DNA from: Glaciecola sp. HTCC2999
GTDB lineage: Bacteria; Pseudomonadota; Gammaproteobacteria; Enterobacterales; Alteromonadaceae
Direction of reading: 5' to 3'
Assembly: GCF_000155775.1 (NCBI RefSeq)
Contig: NZ_DS989810.1
Span: 408,989-472,988 of the forward strand
DNA: 64,000 nucleotides
Part shown: positions 57,108 to 64,000 of the stretch, piece by piece
How positions within the stretch are numbered: position 1 is the stretch's first letter
Layout of the letters: every line of letters starts with the position of its first letter
The notes under the pieces: model-generated
The model's input: the letters and a program-made list of their open reading frames with translations, nothing else
What the model was told of the DNA's origin: nothing
Database searches by the model: none
Translations under genes and position numbers: made by a program

Positions 57108-58083
57108 GACGCTGACTACCTGATGCTCTCGTCAGTATTTGTCCCTGATACAATACATAAATAAAAATTGGACCACCGATTGTCGCAGTGAGTAATGACA
57201 CCGGTAAAATGACACCTGATAAGAGATGATTGATATTAACGATGACGAGCATGAGCGCCGCTCCGACCATACCACTTAGTGGAATAATTAAACGGTTATC
57301 TCGGCCTAATAAACGCCGTAAAATATGGGGTACTAATAACCCCACAAATGCTATGGAACCAGCAATTGACACACTTACGCCAACTAATAATGCGCAAACA
57401 ATTAATAACTTTCGAGTTAAGTGTTTAGGTTCAACTCCTAACAACTGTGCATTATGGTGACCTAAATACAATGTATTAAGATGACTTCGTTCACGTATTA
57501 ACACCGTCATACCGAGTATTAATGCCGTACCTGCTACCCCTAAGATCGGATAATGAGTATGAGCAAAGCTGCCCATTAACCAAAACGTTAAATTCCGTGT
57601 TGCTTGTGCATCGCCTAATATATACAACCACGCCAAAACGGCTGCACAGACTGTGGATATGGCAATGCCTGCTAAAATAACGCCAGCATGAGTCAGTTTA
57701 AGGCGTTGTGCTAAACGAAAGATCAATGCGCTACTCAGTAGTGCACCAATGAAACAAGCGATGGGCAGTCCCCACACCAAAGCACTTGAAGGTAATATTC
57801 CACCGATAATCACAATGCCAGCACACAGACTCGCACCACTACTGATCCCAATAATCCCAGGGTCTGCTAAAGGGTTATTTAATACTACTTGTAACGTCGC
57901 TGAACTCATAGATAACGCACTCCCCACGAGGATAGCGGTGATCATAATAGGTAATGAGAGCTGCATAAAAATATGCTGTTCAACTGAATCGCTCAATAAT
58001 GATGGGTGGGCAAAAAGGTTCAGTCCGATTAACAACAGTACTGCCAGAAAAGCACACAGAAGGATAACAAAGCGGGTCTTCAA
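57100..58083 (-). CDS. btuC: Vitamin B12 ABC transporter permease (BtuC-like)
   Basis: 327-residue FecCD/BtuC permease with about ten hydrophobic segments. Marks include GSALSMSSATLQVVLNNPLADPGIIGISSGAS, GWIAI-type coupling text near LGVEPKHLTR, and AGSIAFVGLLVPHILRRLLGRDNR. These fit vitamin B12 and siderophore permeases. It is translated ahead of btuD in one unit. The substrate is assigned mainly by overall similarity to BtuC. Confidence 0.82.
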   Translation of the reverse strand: MKTRFVILLCAFLAVLLLIGLNLFAHPSLLSDSVEQHIFMQLSLPIMITAILVGSALSMSSATLQVVLNNPLADPGIIGISSGASLCAGIVIIGGILPSSALVWGLPIACFIGALLSSALIFRLAQRLKLTHAGVILAGIAISTVCAAVLAWLYILGDAQATRNLTFWLMGSFAHTHYPILGVAGTALILGMTVLIRERSHLNTLYLGHHNAQLLGVEPKHLTRKLLIVCALLVGVSVSIAGSIAFVGLLVPHILRRLLGRDNRLIIPLSGMVGAALMLVIVNINHLLSGVILPVSLLTATIGGPIFIYVLYQGQILTRASGSQRHV

Positions 58084-58279
58084 ATTGTGCTTACCTCAAC
58101 CGAAAATAAATAATGTTTGTATTATGACTCAAGCATACTGCAATGTTCAACTGCTCCAGTATTTACAAGCACAATTAAGGCAGTCCGACTAACAAATCAG
58201 TGTACTTACTTTCACAATACTTACCAAAACGCATTCTTATTGTATACTATTAGCAAGACAAACTACCGTGTACCATTTT

Positions 58280-59002
58280 ATGCATATTTTAATGTTGAGT
58301 TCTTCTCGAGTAAATAATTGTGATTATTTAGCTGCCGCCAAAAACGATATACTGACCCACCTTGGCGCCGTTTCTGAATGTTTATTTGTTCCCTATGCCG
58401 GTATTTCGATGAACTATGATACATACACAGAAATGGTTCAACATGCTTTGCCTGAATTATCGGTTATCGGTTTACATACGTTTGATAATGAAGTGCAAGC
58501 CATCACACGCGCATCACAAAACAACCAAGCAATATTAGTGGGAGGTGGAAATACCTTCCATTTACTCTACACATTGCAAAAATTAGGATTAATGCCGATA
58601 ATTCAAGAACAGGTCATCAATCAAGATGTCCCTTATATTGGATGGAGCGCAGGTTCAAATATCTGTGGTGCCACTATTCGAACAACCAATGATATGCCTA
58701 TCATTGAGCCGCCTTCTTTTACTGCGTTAAATTTTGTTTCATGCCAATTAAACCCGCATTATACCGACGAACATCCAAAAGATTTTCATGGAGAAACGCG
58801 CGATCAACGTCTTACTGAATTTGTTACATTACACCCGGATATCCCCGTAATTGGGATCCGAGAAGGAAGTGCTTTGCGTTTAACCGGCACAATAAAGGAA
58901 CCAAACTTGGAGTTAAGTCACGATTACGATGGCGTCTTATTCACCCAAAAAAATGGTAAATCCAGCCTGCCAGCCGGTACTAACCTGACTTATTTAATCT
59001 AA
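58280..59002 (+). CDS. pepE: Dipeptidase E (alpha-aspartyl dipeptidase)
   Basis: 240 residues from the ATG at 58280 (a GTG at 58268 is also in frame). Serine peptidase of family S51 that cleaves Asp-X dipeptides. The catalytic Ser is in GWSAGSNICG. The features FVPYAGI, LVGGGNTFHLLYTLQ and QLNPHYTDEHP (probable catalytic His) match PepE. It is cytoplasmic and monocistronic, and convergent with bioD. Confidence 0.9.
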   Translation: MHILMLSSSRVNNCDYLAAAKNDILTHLGAVSECLFVPYAGISMNYDTYTEMVQHALPELSVIGLHTFDNEVQAITRASQNNQAILVGGGNTFHLLYTLQKLGLMPIIQEQVINQDVPYIGWSAGSNICGATIRTTNDMPIIEPPSFTALNFVSCQLNPHYTDEHPKDFHGETRDQRLTEFVTLHPDIPVIGIREGSALRLTGTIKEPNLELSHDYDGVLFTQKNGKSSLPAGTNLTYLI

Positions 59003-59008
59003 GGTGCA

Positions 59009-59695
59009 TCACTGATTTAACAGGCTAATATCTAAATGCGATGCAGCACTTGTTGCATCTTGAACATGAGGTATCACACCAAGTAGAGGGGCAGTGATCC
59101 GTGCTGTTAACGTTGCCAGATTCTCGTCAAAAAAGGGTTGTGTTTCAGGCGCATTAGCAATCCAACCTGCAATGTTAAGCCCTGATAATAAAATGGCTTG
59201 CTGCGTTAACAAGGCATGATTTAAACAGCCAAGACGCATCCCCACGACCATTATAATGTCAATATCGAGTTGTTTAATGACATCTGGTAATGTGTGACGA
59301 CCATTGATAGGTAGCATCCACCCCCCCGCGCCTTCACTGATTAACACATCTAAATCATAATTAGCCAAATCGGCATAATTTTCTAATAAGACTGACATCT
59401 GTATTTCATGCTGAGTGCGAAGTGCGGCAATATGAGGGGCAATCGGTTCTTTAAATGCATAAGGGTTGACGACGTCATAAGGTAACTCAACATTTGCTTG
59501 TGCCATTAATAACTGAGCATCTTCGTTACGAAGCCCGACGGCTTGATCACCTATCGACACCAACTCACATCCAGCAGAAATCGGTTTATGCCCCGCCACT
59601 TTTGAGCCAGACGCTGCAAATGCATTAACTAAGGCAGTCGATGCGACAGTCTTACCCACATCAGTATCCGTTCCAGTAATAAAATATTGACGCAT
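59009..59695 (-). CDS. bioD: Dethiobiotin synthetase
   Basis: Forms the ureido ring of dethiobiotin from 7,8-diaminopelargonate, CO2 and ATP. The start is the ATG at 59695 with a GAGGA site seven bases upstream; a TTG at 59698 precedes it in frame. The P-loop is GTDTDVGKTVAS. The later ISEGAGGWMLPIN and MVVGMRLGCLNHALLT are typical. It is the last gene of bioB-F-C-D, 14 bp after bioC. Confidence 0.94.
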   Translation of the reverse strand: MRQYFITGTDTDVGKTVASTALVNAFAASGSKVAGHKPISAGCELVSIGDQAVGLRNEDAQLLMAQANVELPYDVVNPYAFKEPIAPHIAALRTQHEIQMSVLLENYADLANYDLDVLISEGAGGWMLPINGRHTLPDVIKQLDIDIIMVVGMRLGCLNHALLTQQAILLSGLNIAGWIANAPETQPFFDENLATLTARITAPLLGVIPHVQDATSAASHLDISLLNQ

Positions 59696-59709
59696 CAAAA
59701 ATTCCTCAC

Positions 59710-60540
59710 TTAAGTACGATGACGCAGGTGCAATTGAACCACATGATAATCTAAACTAAAGTGACCTTTATTTAAGGCTAAAAAGGCCGCTCTTGCTTGT
59801 TTTAATTGACGTTTTGATAATCTGACTTGCTGCTCTTGTAATGACTGATGTCCACCGGTGACAGTATCGGGCGTGTGTGCCCCGACGCCTTTAATTGAGT
59901 GCAGCATACTCGCAAAATCAGGATAAAAGTCAATGAACGTCTCTTGCGCATATTCCACTGACAAACCAGCCTGTTTTATCGCTGCTAACCAATTAGGTAA
60001 TGATGCAAAATCATGAACTGCATGTCCTCGACCAATGCTCTTCCATGCCAATTTCAAACGACTAAATGAAGGTGCTATCAATATAGTTAAATGCGCCGAT
60101 CCTGATTTCGATAACACCCCTGCAATAGATTGAATGAGCGTCTGAGGTGATTCTGACCATTGCAAAGACATAGATGAAAACAGGCATTGGATACTATGAG
60201 GCTGAAAATGTAGACTTAATTGATCAAAATCAGCACATTGATATTGTATATTATTTATATATGAGTATTGCTCTGCGGCAACATCTAACATCGGCTGGGC
60301 GATATCAAGTGCAATCACCTTTTCAGCCATCTTTGATAACTCTGGTATTGCTCGCCCCGTTCCACAACCAAGATCAACAATACAAGTTGGGTCTGACGCT
60401 GATAGTGACGAGTCGTTAGCACGAGCAAGGGGTGGCACATGACTTAATGACCACTCTAAAATACGTTGTTGTACTTGAGCGAAGTGATTATATCGAGAGG
60501 CGGCATGCCCAAAGGCTGACGCGACTTTTAATTTATCCAA
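59710..60540 (-). CDS. bioC: Malonyl-ACP O-methyltransferase
   Basis: SAM-dependent methyltransferase that caps malonyl-ACP so that pimeloyl chain synthesis can begin. Motif I is CIVDLGCGTGRAIPELS. The N-terminus VASAFGHAASRYNHFAQVQQ matches BioC. It starts with TTG overlapping bioF by 8 bp; no in-frame ATG lies near. 276 residues. A BioH-type esterase is not adjacent, so the release step is encoded elsewhere. Confidence 0.9.
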   Translation of the reverse strand: MDKLKVASAFGHAASRYNHFAQVQQRILEWSLSHVPPLARANDSSLSASDPTCIVDLGCGTGRAIPELSKMAEKVIALDIAQPMLDVAAEQYSYINNIQYQCADFDQLSLHFQPHSIQCLFSSMSLQWSESPQTLIQSIAGVLSKSGSAHLTILIAPSFSRLKLAWKSIGRGHAVHDFASLPNWLAAIKQAGLSVEYAQETFIDFYPDFASMLHSIKGVGAHTPDTVTGGHQSLQEQQVRLSKRQLKQARAAFLALNKGHFSLDYHVVQLHLRHRT

Positions 60541-61693
60541 TTTTTGTTCTCATCATAGTTAATCCATCTACTAATGCATCAATGTCTTTCTCTTGATGTA
60601 AGGCACTGAGGGTGATGCGTAATCGATCCGAGCCCTTAGGTACAGTAGGCGAACGTATGGCATTAACCCATAACCCTAACTGCTTTAAACACTCAGATGC
60701 TGCTAATGCTTTGGCCGGGTCACCGATTAAATAAGGTTGAATTGCACTATCAGATTCTAATATCGGTAAATCTCGCGCCTTCGCCAAGGTTTTAAAATAT
60801 TGAATATTGTCGTGAAGTTTGTGCCGTGCTCCACCGTTTTTTACTAGCTCAATACTCGTTAAGGTCGCTTTAGCTTGTGCCGCACTAAATGCGGTGGAGT
60901 AGATGTAATGCTTCGCTTTGTTAATGAGATAATCAATCAATACTTGCGACCCAGCAACAAACGCCCCCCCTGTGCCGATAGCCTTACCAAAGGTACCCAT
61001 AACAATCTGACATTGATCTTGACTTAAATTCGCGGCTTCAACACTGCCCATACCGGTTTCGCCTAAAACGCCAAATCCATGAGCGTCATCCAGCATGAAC
61101 CAAGCATTGTGTTGGGCTGATGAAGTCTGTAACGCTGCCAACTCGCCTTTATCACCATCCATGCTAAATACACCTTCAGACACACATAATGTATTTCCTG
61201 AGGCTTTTGTTAATTGTTGGTTAGCATGTTCAATATCATTATGTTTAAAGCGTAATAATTGGGCCGGACTATGAATGGCTGCATCAATAAAAGAAGCATG
61301 CATCAACTTATCACTGACGATAGTATCTCCATCGTACATTAATGCTTGGCAAATCGCTTGGTTGGCAGCAAACCCTGATGAAAACAATAAAACGGCTTCA
61401 CGATTAAGAGAATCTGCCACATGATCTTCAAGTGCCTGATGGCATTGTGAGTGCCCCGTGACTAGTGGAGAGGCGCCAGCACCGGCACCATAACGGGATA
61501 GGCCTTCAACATAGGATTGTAAAATATCTTGGTGTTGACGATGGCCTAAATAATCATTACTTGAAAAATTCAAATAATGCTGACAATCTACTTTAATGAC
61601 CCCATCATAATCATCTTGAAGTATGGTGCGACGGCGTCTCAAATTATCATTAGATAGTATGGTTAACGCATCCTGTAGGTGATCAAATGCCAT
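60533..61693 (-). CDS. bioF: 8-amino-7-oxononanoate synthase
   Basis: PLP enzyme that joins pimeloyl-ACP/CoA with alanine. Visible marks are FSSNDYLGHRQH, AGASPLVTGHSQCH, MLDDAHGFGVLG, and the PLP lysine in MGTFGKAIGTGGAF. 386 residues, the usual length. It lies 8 bp after bioB and overlaps bioC. Confidence 0.95.
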   Translation of the reverse strand: MAFDHLQDALTILSNDNLRRRRTILQDDYDGVIKVDCQHYLNFSSNDYLGHRQHQDILQSYVEGLSRYGAGAGASPLVTGHSQCHQALEDHVADSLNREAVLLFSSGFAANQAICQALMYDGDTIVSDKLMHASFIDAAIHSPAQLLRFKHNDIEHANQQLTKASGNTLCVSEGVFSMDGDKGELAALQTSSAQHNAWFMLDDAHGFGVLGETGMGSVEAANLSQDQCQIVMGTFGKAIGTGGAFVAGSQVLIDYLINKAKHYIYSTAFSAAQAKATLTSIELVKNGGARHKLHDNIQYFKTLAKARDLPILESDSAIQPYLIGDPAKALAASECLKQLGLWVNAIRSPTVPKGSDRLRITLSALHQEKDIDALVDGLTMMRTKIG

Positions 61694-61701
61694 ATAGTTA
61701 A

Positions 61702-62838
61702 TTACTTCACCATGTCAGGTGCGCTGACCTGAGGAGACGCGGCATCATAAAATAAATCATCACTATCAGCTTGTGCCTGCTGGGTTAAGATTTCATCATG
61801 TAACGCGGCTTCATGCGCTTCATCTGAATATGCTTTAGTTTGATGCGAGTTAATTCCTAACTTTTTAAATAACATTACATCTTCATGCGTTTCAGGATTA
61901 GAGGTTGTTAATAACTTGCAGCCATAAAAAATAGAGTTAGCACCAGCCATAAAACACATTGCTTGCATTTGTTCATTCATCGCCTCACGTCCAGCAGATA
62001 AGCGTACAAATGACTGTGGCATCATAATACGGGCAATGGCAATAGTACGAATAAACTCAAATGGGTCTAGATCGTCTACTTTGTCCAAAGGCGTGCCTTT
62101 GACTTTCACTAACATATTAATCGGAACACTTTCAGGATGACGTTCTAGATTTGACAAGGCGATCAGTAGCCCAGCACGATCATCGCCTTTCTCACCCATC
62201 CCGACAATACCACCAGAACAAACATGCATACCTGCATCACGCACGTTTTGTAGCGTATCTAAACGGTCTTGGTAAGTCCGTGTCGTGATAATATCACCGT
62301 AATATTCAGGTGAAGTATCCAGGTTATGATTATAATAATCTAAGCCGGCTTGTTTTAAAGCAATCGCTTGTTCACGCGTCAACATACCCAATGTCATACA
62401 AGTTTCTAACCCTAATGATTTAACCTGTTTGACCATATCCACTACATACGGCATATCACGCTCGCGTGGATTACGCCAAGCTGCTCCCATACAAAAACGG
62501 GTCGAGCCAGTCGCTCGAGCTTCTTTAGCACGTTGGATAACTTTTTCTATCTCCATCAAACGTTCTTTTTCTAAACCCGTATCATAGCGCGCCGATTGTG
62601 GACAATATTTACAATCTTCTGGGCAAGCACCTGTTTTGATGGAAAGTAACGTGCTCACTTGAACATAATTAGGATCAAAATGCGTGCGATGGACCGTCTG
62701 TGCTTTAAACATTAAGTCGTTAAACGGCATGTTATATAAGGCTTTAACTTCTTCGAGTGTCCAATCATGACGAATATCGTGCTGCATTGAATCGGTTAAT
62801 GGTTTGGGTTGGGAAATGTCATTATGTTGGATTTGCAT
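61702..62838 (-). CDS. bioB: Biotin synthase
   Basis: Radical SAM enzyme that inserts sulfur into dethiobiotin. The cluster motif is [33 protein letters not shown] and [15 protein letters not shown], with the Arg that binds the auxiliary cluster, are present. 378 residues; the roughly 40-residue C-terminal tail after the core is rich in Ala, Gln and Asp. First gene of the operon, divergent from bioA across a BirA site. Confidence 0.96.
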   Translation of the reverse strand: MQIQHNDISQPKPLTDSMQHDIRHDWTLEEVKALYNMPFNDLMFKAQTVHRTHFDPNYVQVSTLLSIKTGACPEDCKYCPQSARYDTGLEKERLMEIEKVIQRAKEARATGSTRFCMGAAWRNPRERDMPYVVDMVKQVKSLGLETCMTLGMLTREQAIALKQAGLDYYNHNLDTSPEYYGDIITTRTYQDRLDTLQNVRDAGMHVCSGGIVGMGEKGDDRAGLLIALSNLERHPESVPINMLVKVKGTPLDKVDDLDPFEFIRTIAIARIMMPQSFVRLSAGREAMNEQMQAMCFMAGANSIFYGCKLLTTSNPETHEDVMLFKKLGINSHQTKAYSDEAHEAALHDEILTQQAQADSDDLFYDAASPQVSAPDMVK

Positions 62839-62897
62839 TGTCCGGAGAACTCTTTACTTAATAGGCTATGAGCGTTAGTCTATGCGGTATTAAGGCT

Positions 62898-62930
62898 TTG
62901 TCAACCAAAAGCCTTTTATTGAGTTTACAA
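62898..62930. promoter_or_regulatory. BirA operator (biotin regulatory site)
   Basis: TTGTCAACC (62898-62906) and AGTTTACAA (62922-62930) form an imperfect inverted repeat with a 15-base spacer. This fits the consensus TTGTAAACC-N14/15-GGTTTACAA with one mismatch in each arm. It lies between the divergent bioB and bioA genes, where biotinyl-5'-AMP-bound BirA would repress both. Confidence 0.85.
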
Positions 62931-62941
62931 GTGAGTGAAAA

Positions 62942-64000
62942 TTGAACAATATTGAATATGACAAACGCCACTTATGGCATCCTTATACCTCGGCCACCCA
63001 CCCCTTACCCTGTTATGAAGTCAAAGGTGCGAGTGGTGTTGAACTCACTTTGGCCGATAACAGTGTATTAATCGATGGTATGTCATCCTGGTGGGCTGCG
63101 ATTCATGGTTATAACCACCCACATATTAATGCCGCAGCAAAAAACCAGATTGATGCATTTTCGCACGTTATGTTTGGGGGTATTACACATGAACCCGCCA
63201 TCAAACTCACCAAGCAATTACTTGCTATGGTACCAGAAGGCTTAAATCGGGTGTTTTTAGCTGATTCAGGCTCCGTTTCTGTCGAAGTAGCCATCAAAAT
63301 GGCCTTGCAATATTATGCTTGCCAAGGCCAACCTAATAAACACAAGATTATTACCCCGCGCAATGGTTATCATGGAGATACTTTTGCTGCAATGTCGGTA
63401 TGCGATCCCATCAATGGAATGCATTCATTGTTTAAAAATGTATTGGCAGAACAAATTTTTGCCCCAGCGCCACAAACGCGTTTTGAGCAAACATGGAATG
63501 AAGATGATATTGCACCATTAGAAGAACTGATTGCCACACATCATAATGAGTTAGCCGCACTGATATTAGAACCGATTGTGCAAGGTGCTGGTGGCATGCG
63601 TATGTATCATCCCATGTATTTAAAACGTGCGCGCCAATTATGCGATGAATACAATATTTTATTAATCGCTGATGAAATTGCTACTGGCTTTGGCCGCACA
63701 GGAAAATTATTCGCGTGTGAACATGCCGGTATTTCCCCTGATATCATTTGCTTAGGCAAAGCGCTTACCGGTGGTTACATGACCATGGCCGCGACTATCT
63801 GTACTGAAGATGTCGCGATGGGTATCTGTCAAAGCGCTCCTGGGGTATTTATGCACGGCCCTACTTATATGGCGAATCCACTGGCATGCGCCGTTGCTTC
63901 AGCCAGTCTTGATTTGATCGCTTCTGGGGAATGGCAGTCGCAAGTGGCTAATATTGAGCAATGGCTGCATCAATATATGACGCCATGCAAGAATAGATGC
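62942..64000 (+). CDS. bioA: Adenosylmethionine-8-amino-7-oxononanoate aminotransferase, 3' partial
   Basis: PLP aminotransferase that makes 7,8-diaminopelargonate using SAM as amino donor. The frame runs from a TTG at 62942 to the window edge (353 codons) without a stop; a TGA just upstream fixes the start. The N-terminus has RHLWHPYTSATHPLPCYEV. MSSWWAAIHGYNHP, NGYHGDTFAAMSV, LIADEIATGFGRTG and the PLP-lysine segment CLGKALTGGYMTMAAT are visible. The weak start may keep expression low. It is divergent from bioB. Confidence 0.94.
   Translation, partial: MNNIEYDKRHLWHPYTSATHPLPCYEVKGASGVELTLADNSVLIDGMSSWWAAIHGYNHPHINAAAKNQIDAFSHVMFGGITHEPAIKLTKQLLAMVPEGLNRVFLADSGSVSVEVAIKMALQYYACQGQPNKHKIITPRNGYHGDTFAAMSVCDPINGMHSLFKNVLAEQIFAPAPQTRFEQTWNEDDIAPLEELIATHHNELAALILEPIVQGAGGMRMYHPMYLKRARQLCDEYNILLIADEIATGFGRTGKLFACEHAGISPDIICLGKALTGGYMTMAATICTEDVAMGICQSAPGVFMHGPTYMANPLACAVASASLDLIASGEWQSQVANIEQWLHQYMTPCKNRC

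Noticed and set aside
1..64000. CRISPR arrays, insertion sequences, integrases or attachment sites
   Set aside because: No regularly spaced repeats, transposase or integrase genes were seen. The tRNA-Val gene has no adjacent integrase or obvious direct repeat of its 3' end.

Overview
This window comes from a marine gammaproteobacterium, most likely an Alteromonadales-type (Alteromonadaceae/Colwelliaceae-like) organism. The evidence is moderate GC, the E. coli-like layout bioA | bioB-F-C-D, YgiQ, HopJ and YciA homologues, and a carbohydrate-degradation cluster typical of bacteria living on algae. The genus cannot be fixed from sequence alone.

Region 1 (1-14.6 kb) is a sugar and polysaccharide catabolic cluster. 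It holds a secreted beta-helix protein of the pectate-lyase superfamily (5' end outside the window), xylulokinase and xylose isomerase. Next come an exported TIM-barrel isomerase/epimerase, a 3-keto-glycoside hydrolase-like lipoprotein, and a two-subunit GMC/gluconate-dehydrogenase-type sugar oxidase. A secreted BNR-4 propeller protein, a KdgF-like cupin, a PAS-AraC regulator, a Gfo/Idh/MocA oxidoreductase, a second epimerase and an MFS transporter complete it. The set reads as periplasmic oxidation and cleavage of glycosides, uptake, and entry of xylose and unsaturated uronates into central metabolism.

Region 2 (14.6-28.9 kb) is a mosaic. Its most striking member is an AFG1/ZapE-type ATPase (14790-16271, minus) with eukaryotic, diatom-like features, no Shine-Dalgarno sequence and a base composition unlike its neighbours. 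The rest includes a double-glycine-leader peptide with a small membrane partner, a NylB-like serine hydrolase, a methyltransferase, a frameshifted gamma-glutamyltransferase, YgiQ, a HopJ-YciA fusion, an SDR, a SOUL protein, a DMT transporter and tRNA-Val(UAC).

Region 3 (29.1-51.5 kb) is an exopolysaccharide locus. A rightward five-gene block (STAS, OmpA lipoprotein, multi-SLBB exporter, P-loop-like protein, kinase-REC-PP2C fusion) reproduces the sypA-sypE order of the Vibrio fischeri symbiosis polysaccharide locus. It converges on a terminator with a tightly overlapping, about 16.8-kb leftward operon. That operon encodes glycosyltransferases (including a double-GT4 fusion), a flippase, a polymerase/ligase, a chain-length protein, a secreted DUF4091-like protein, a LruC-domain protein, a lipoprotein and a REC-GGDEF protein.

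Region 4 (51.7-64 kb) is mostly housekeeping: methylglyoxal synthase, an Atm1-type ABC exporter, an MBL hydrolase, class II DAHP synthase, BtuCD without BtuF, PepE, and the biotin genes bioDCFB divergent from bioA (cut by the window end), with a BirA operator between them.
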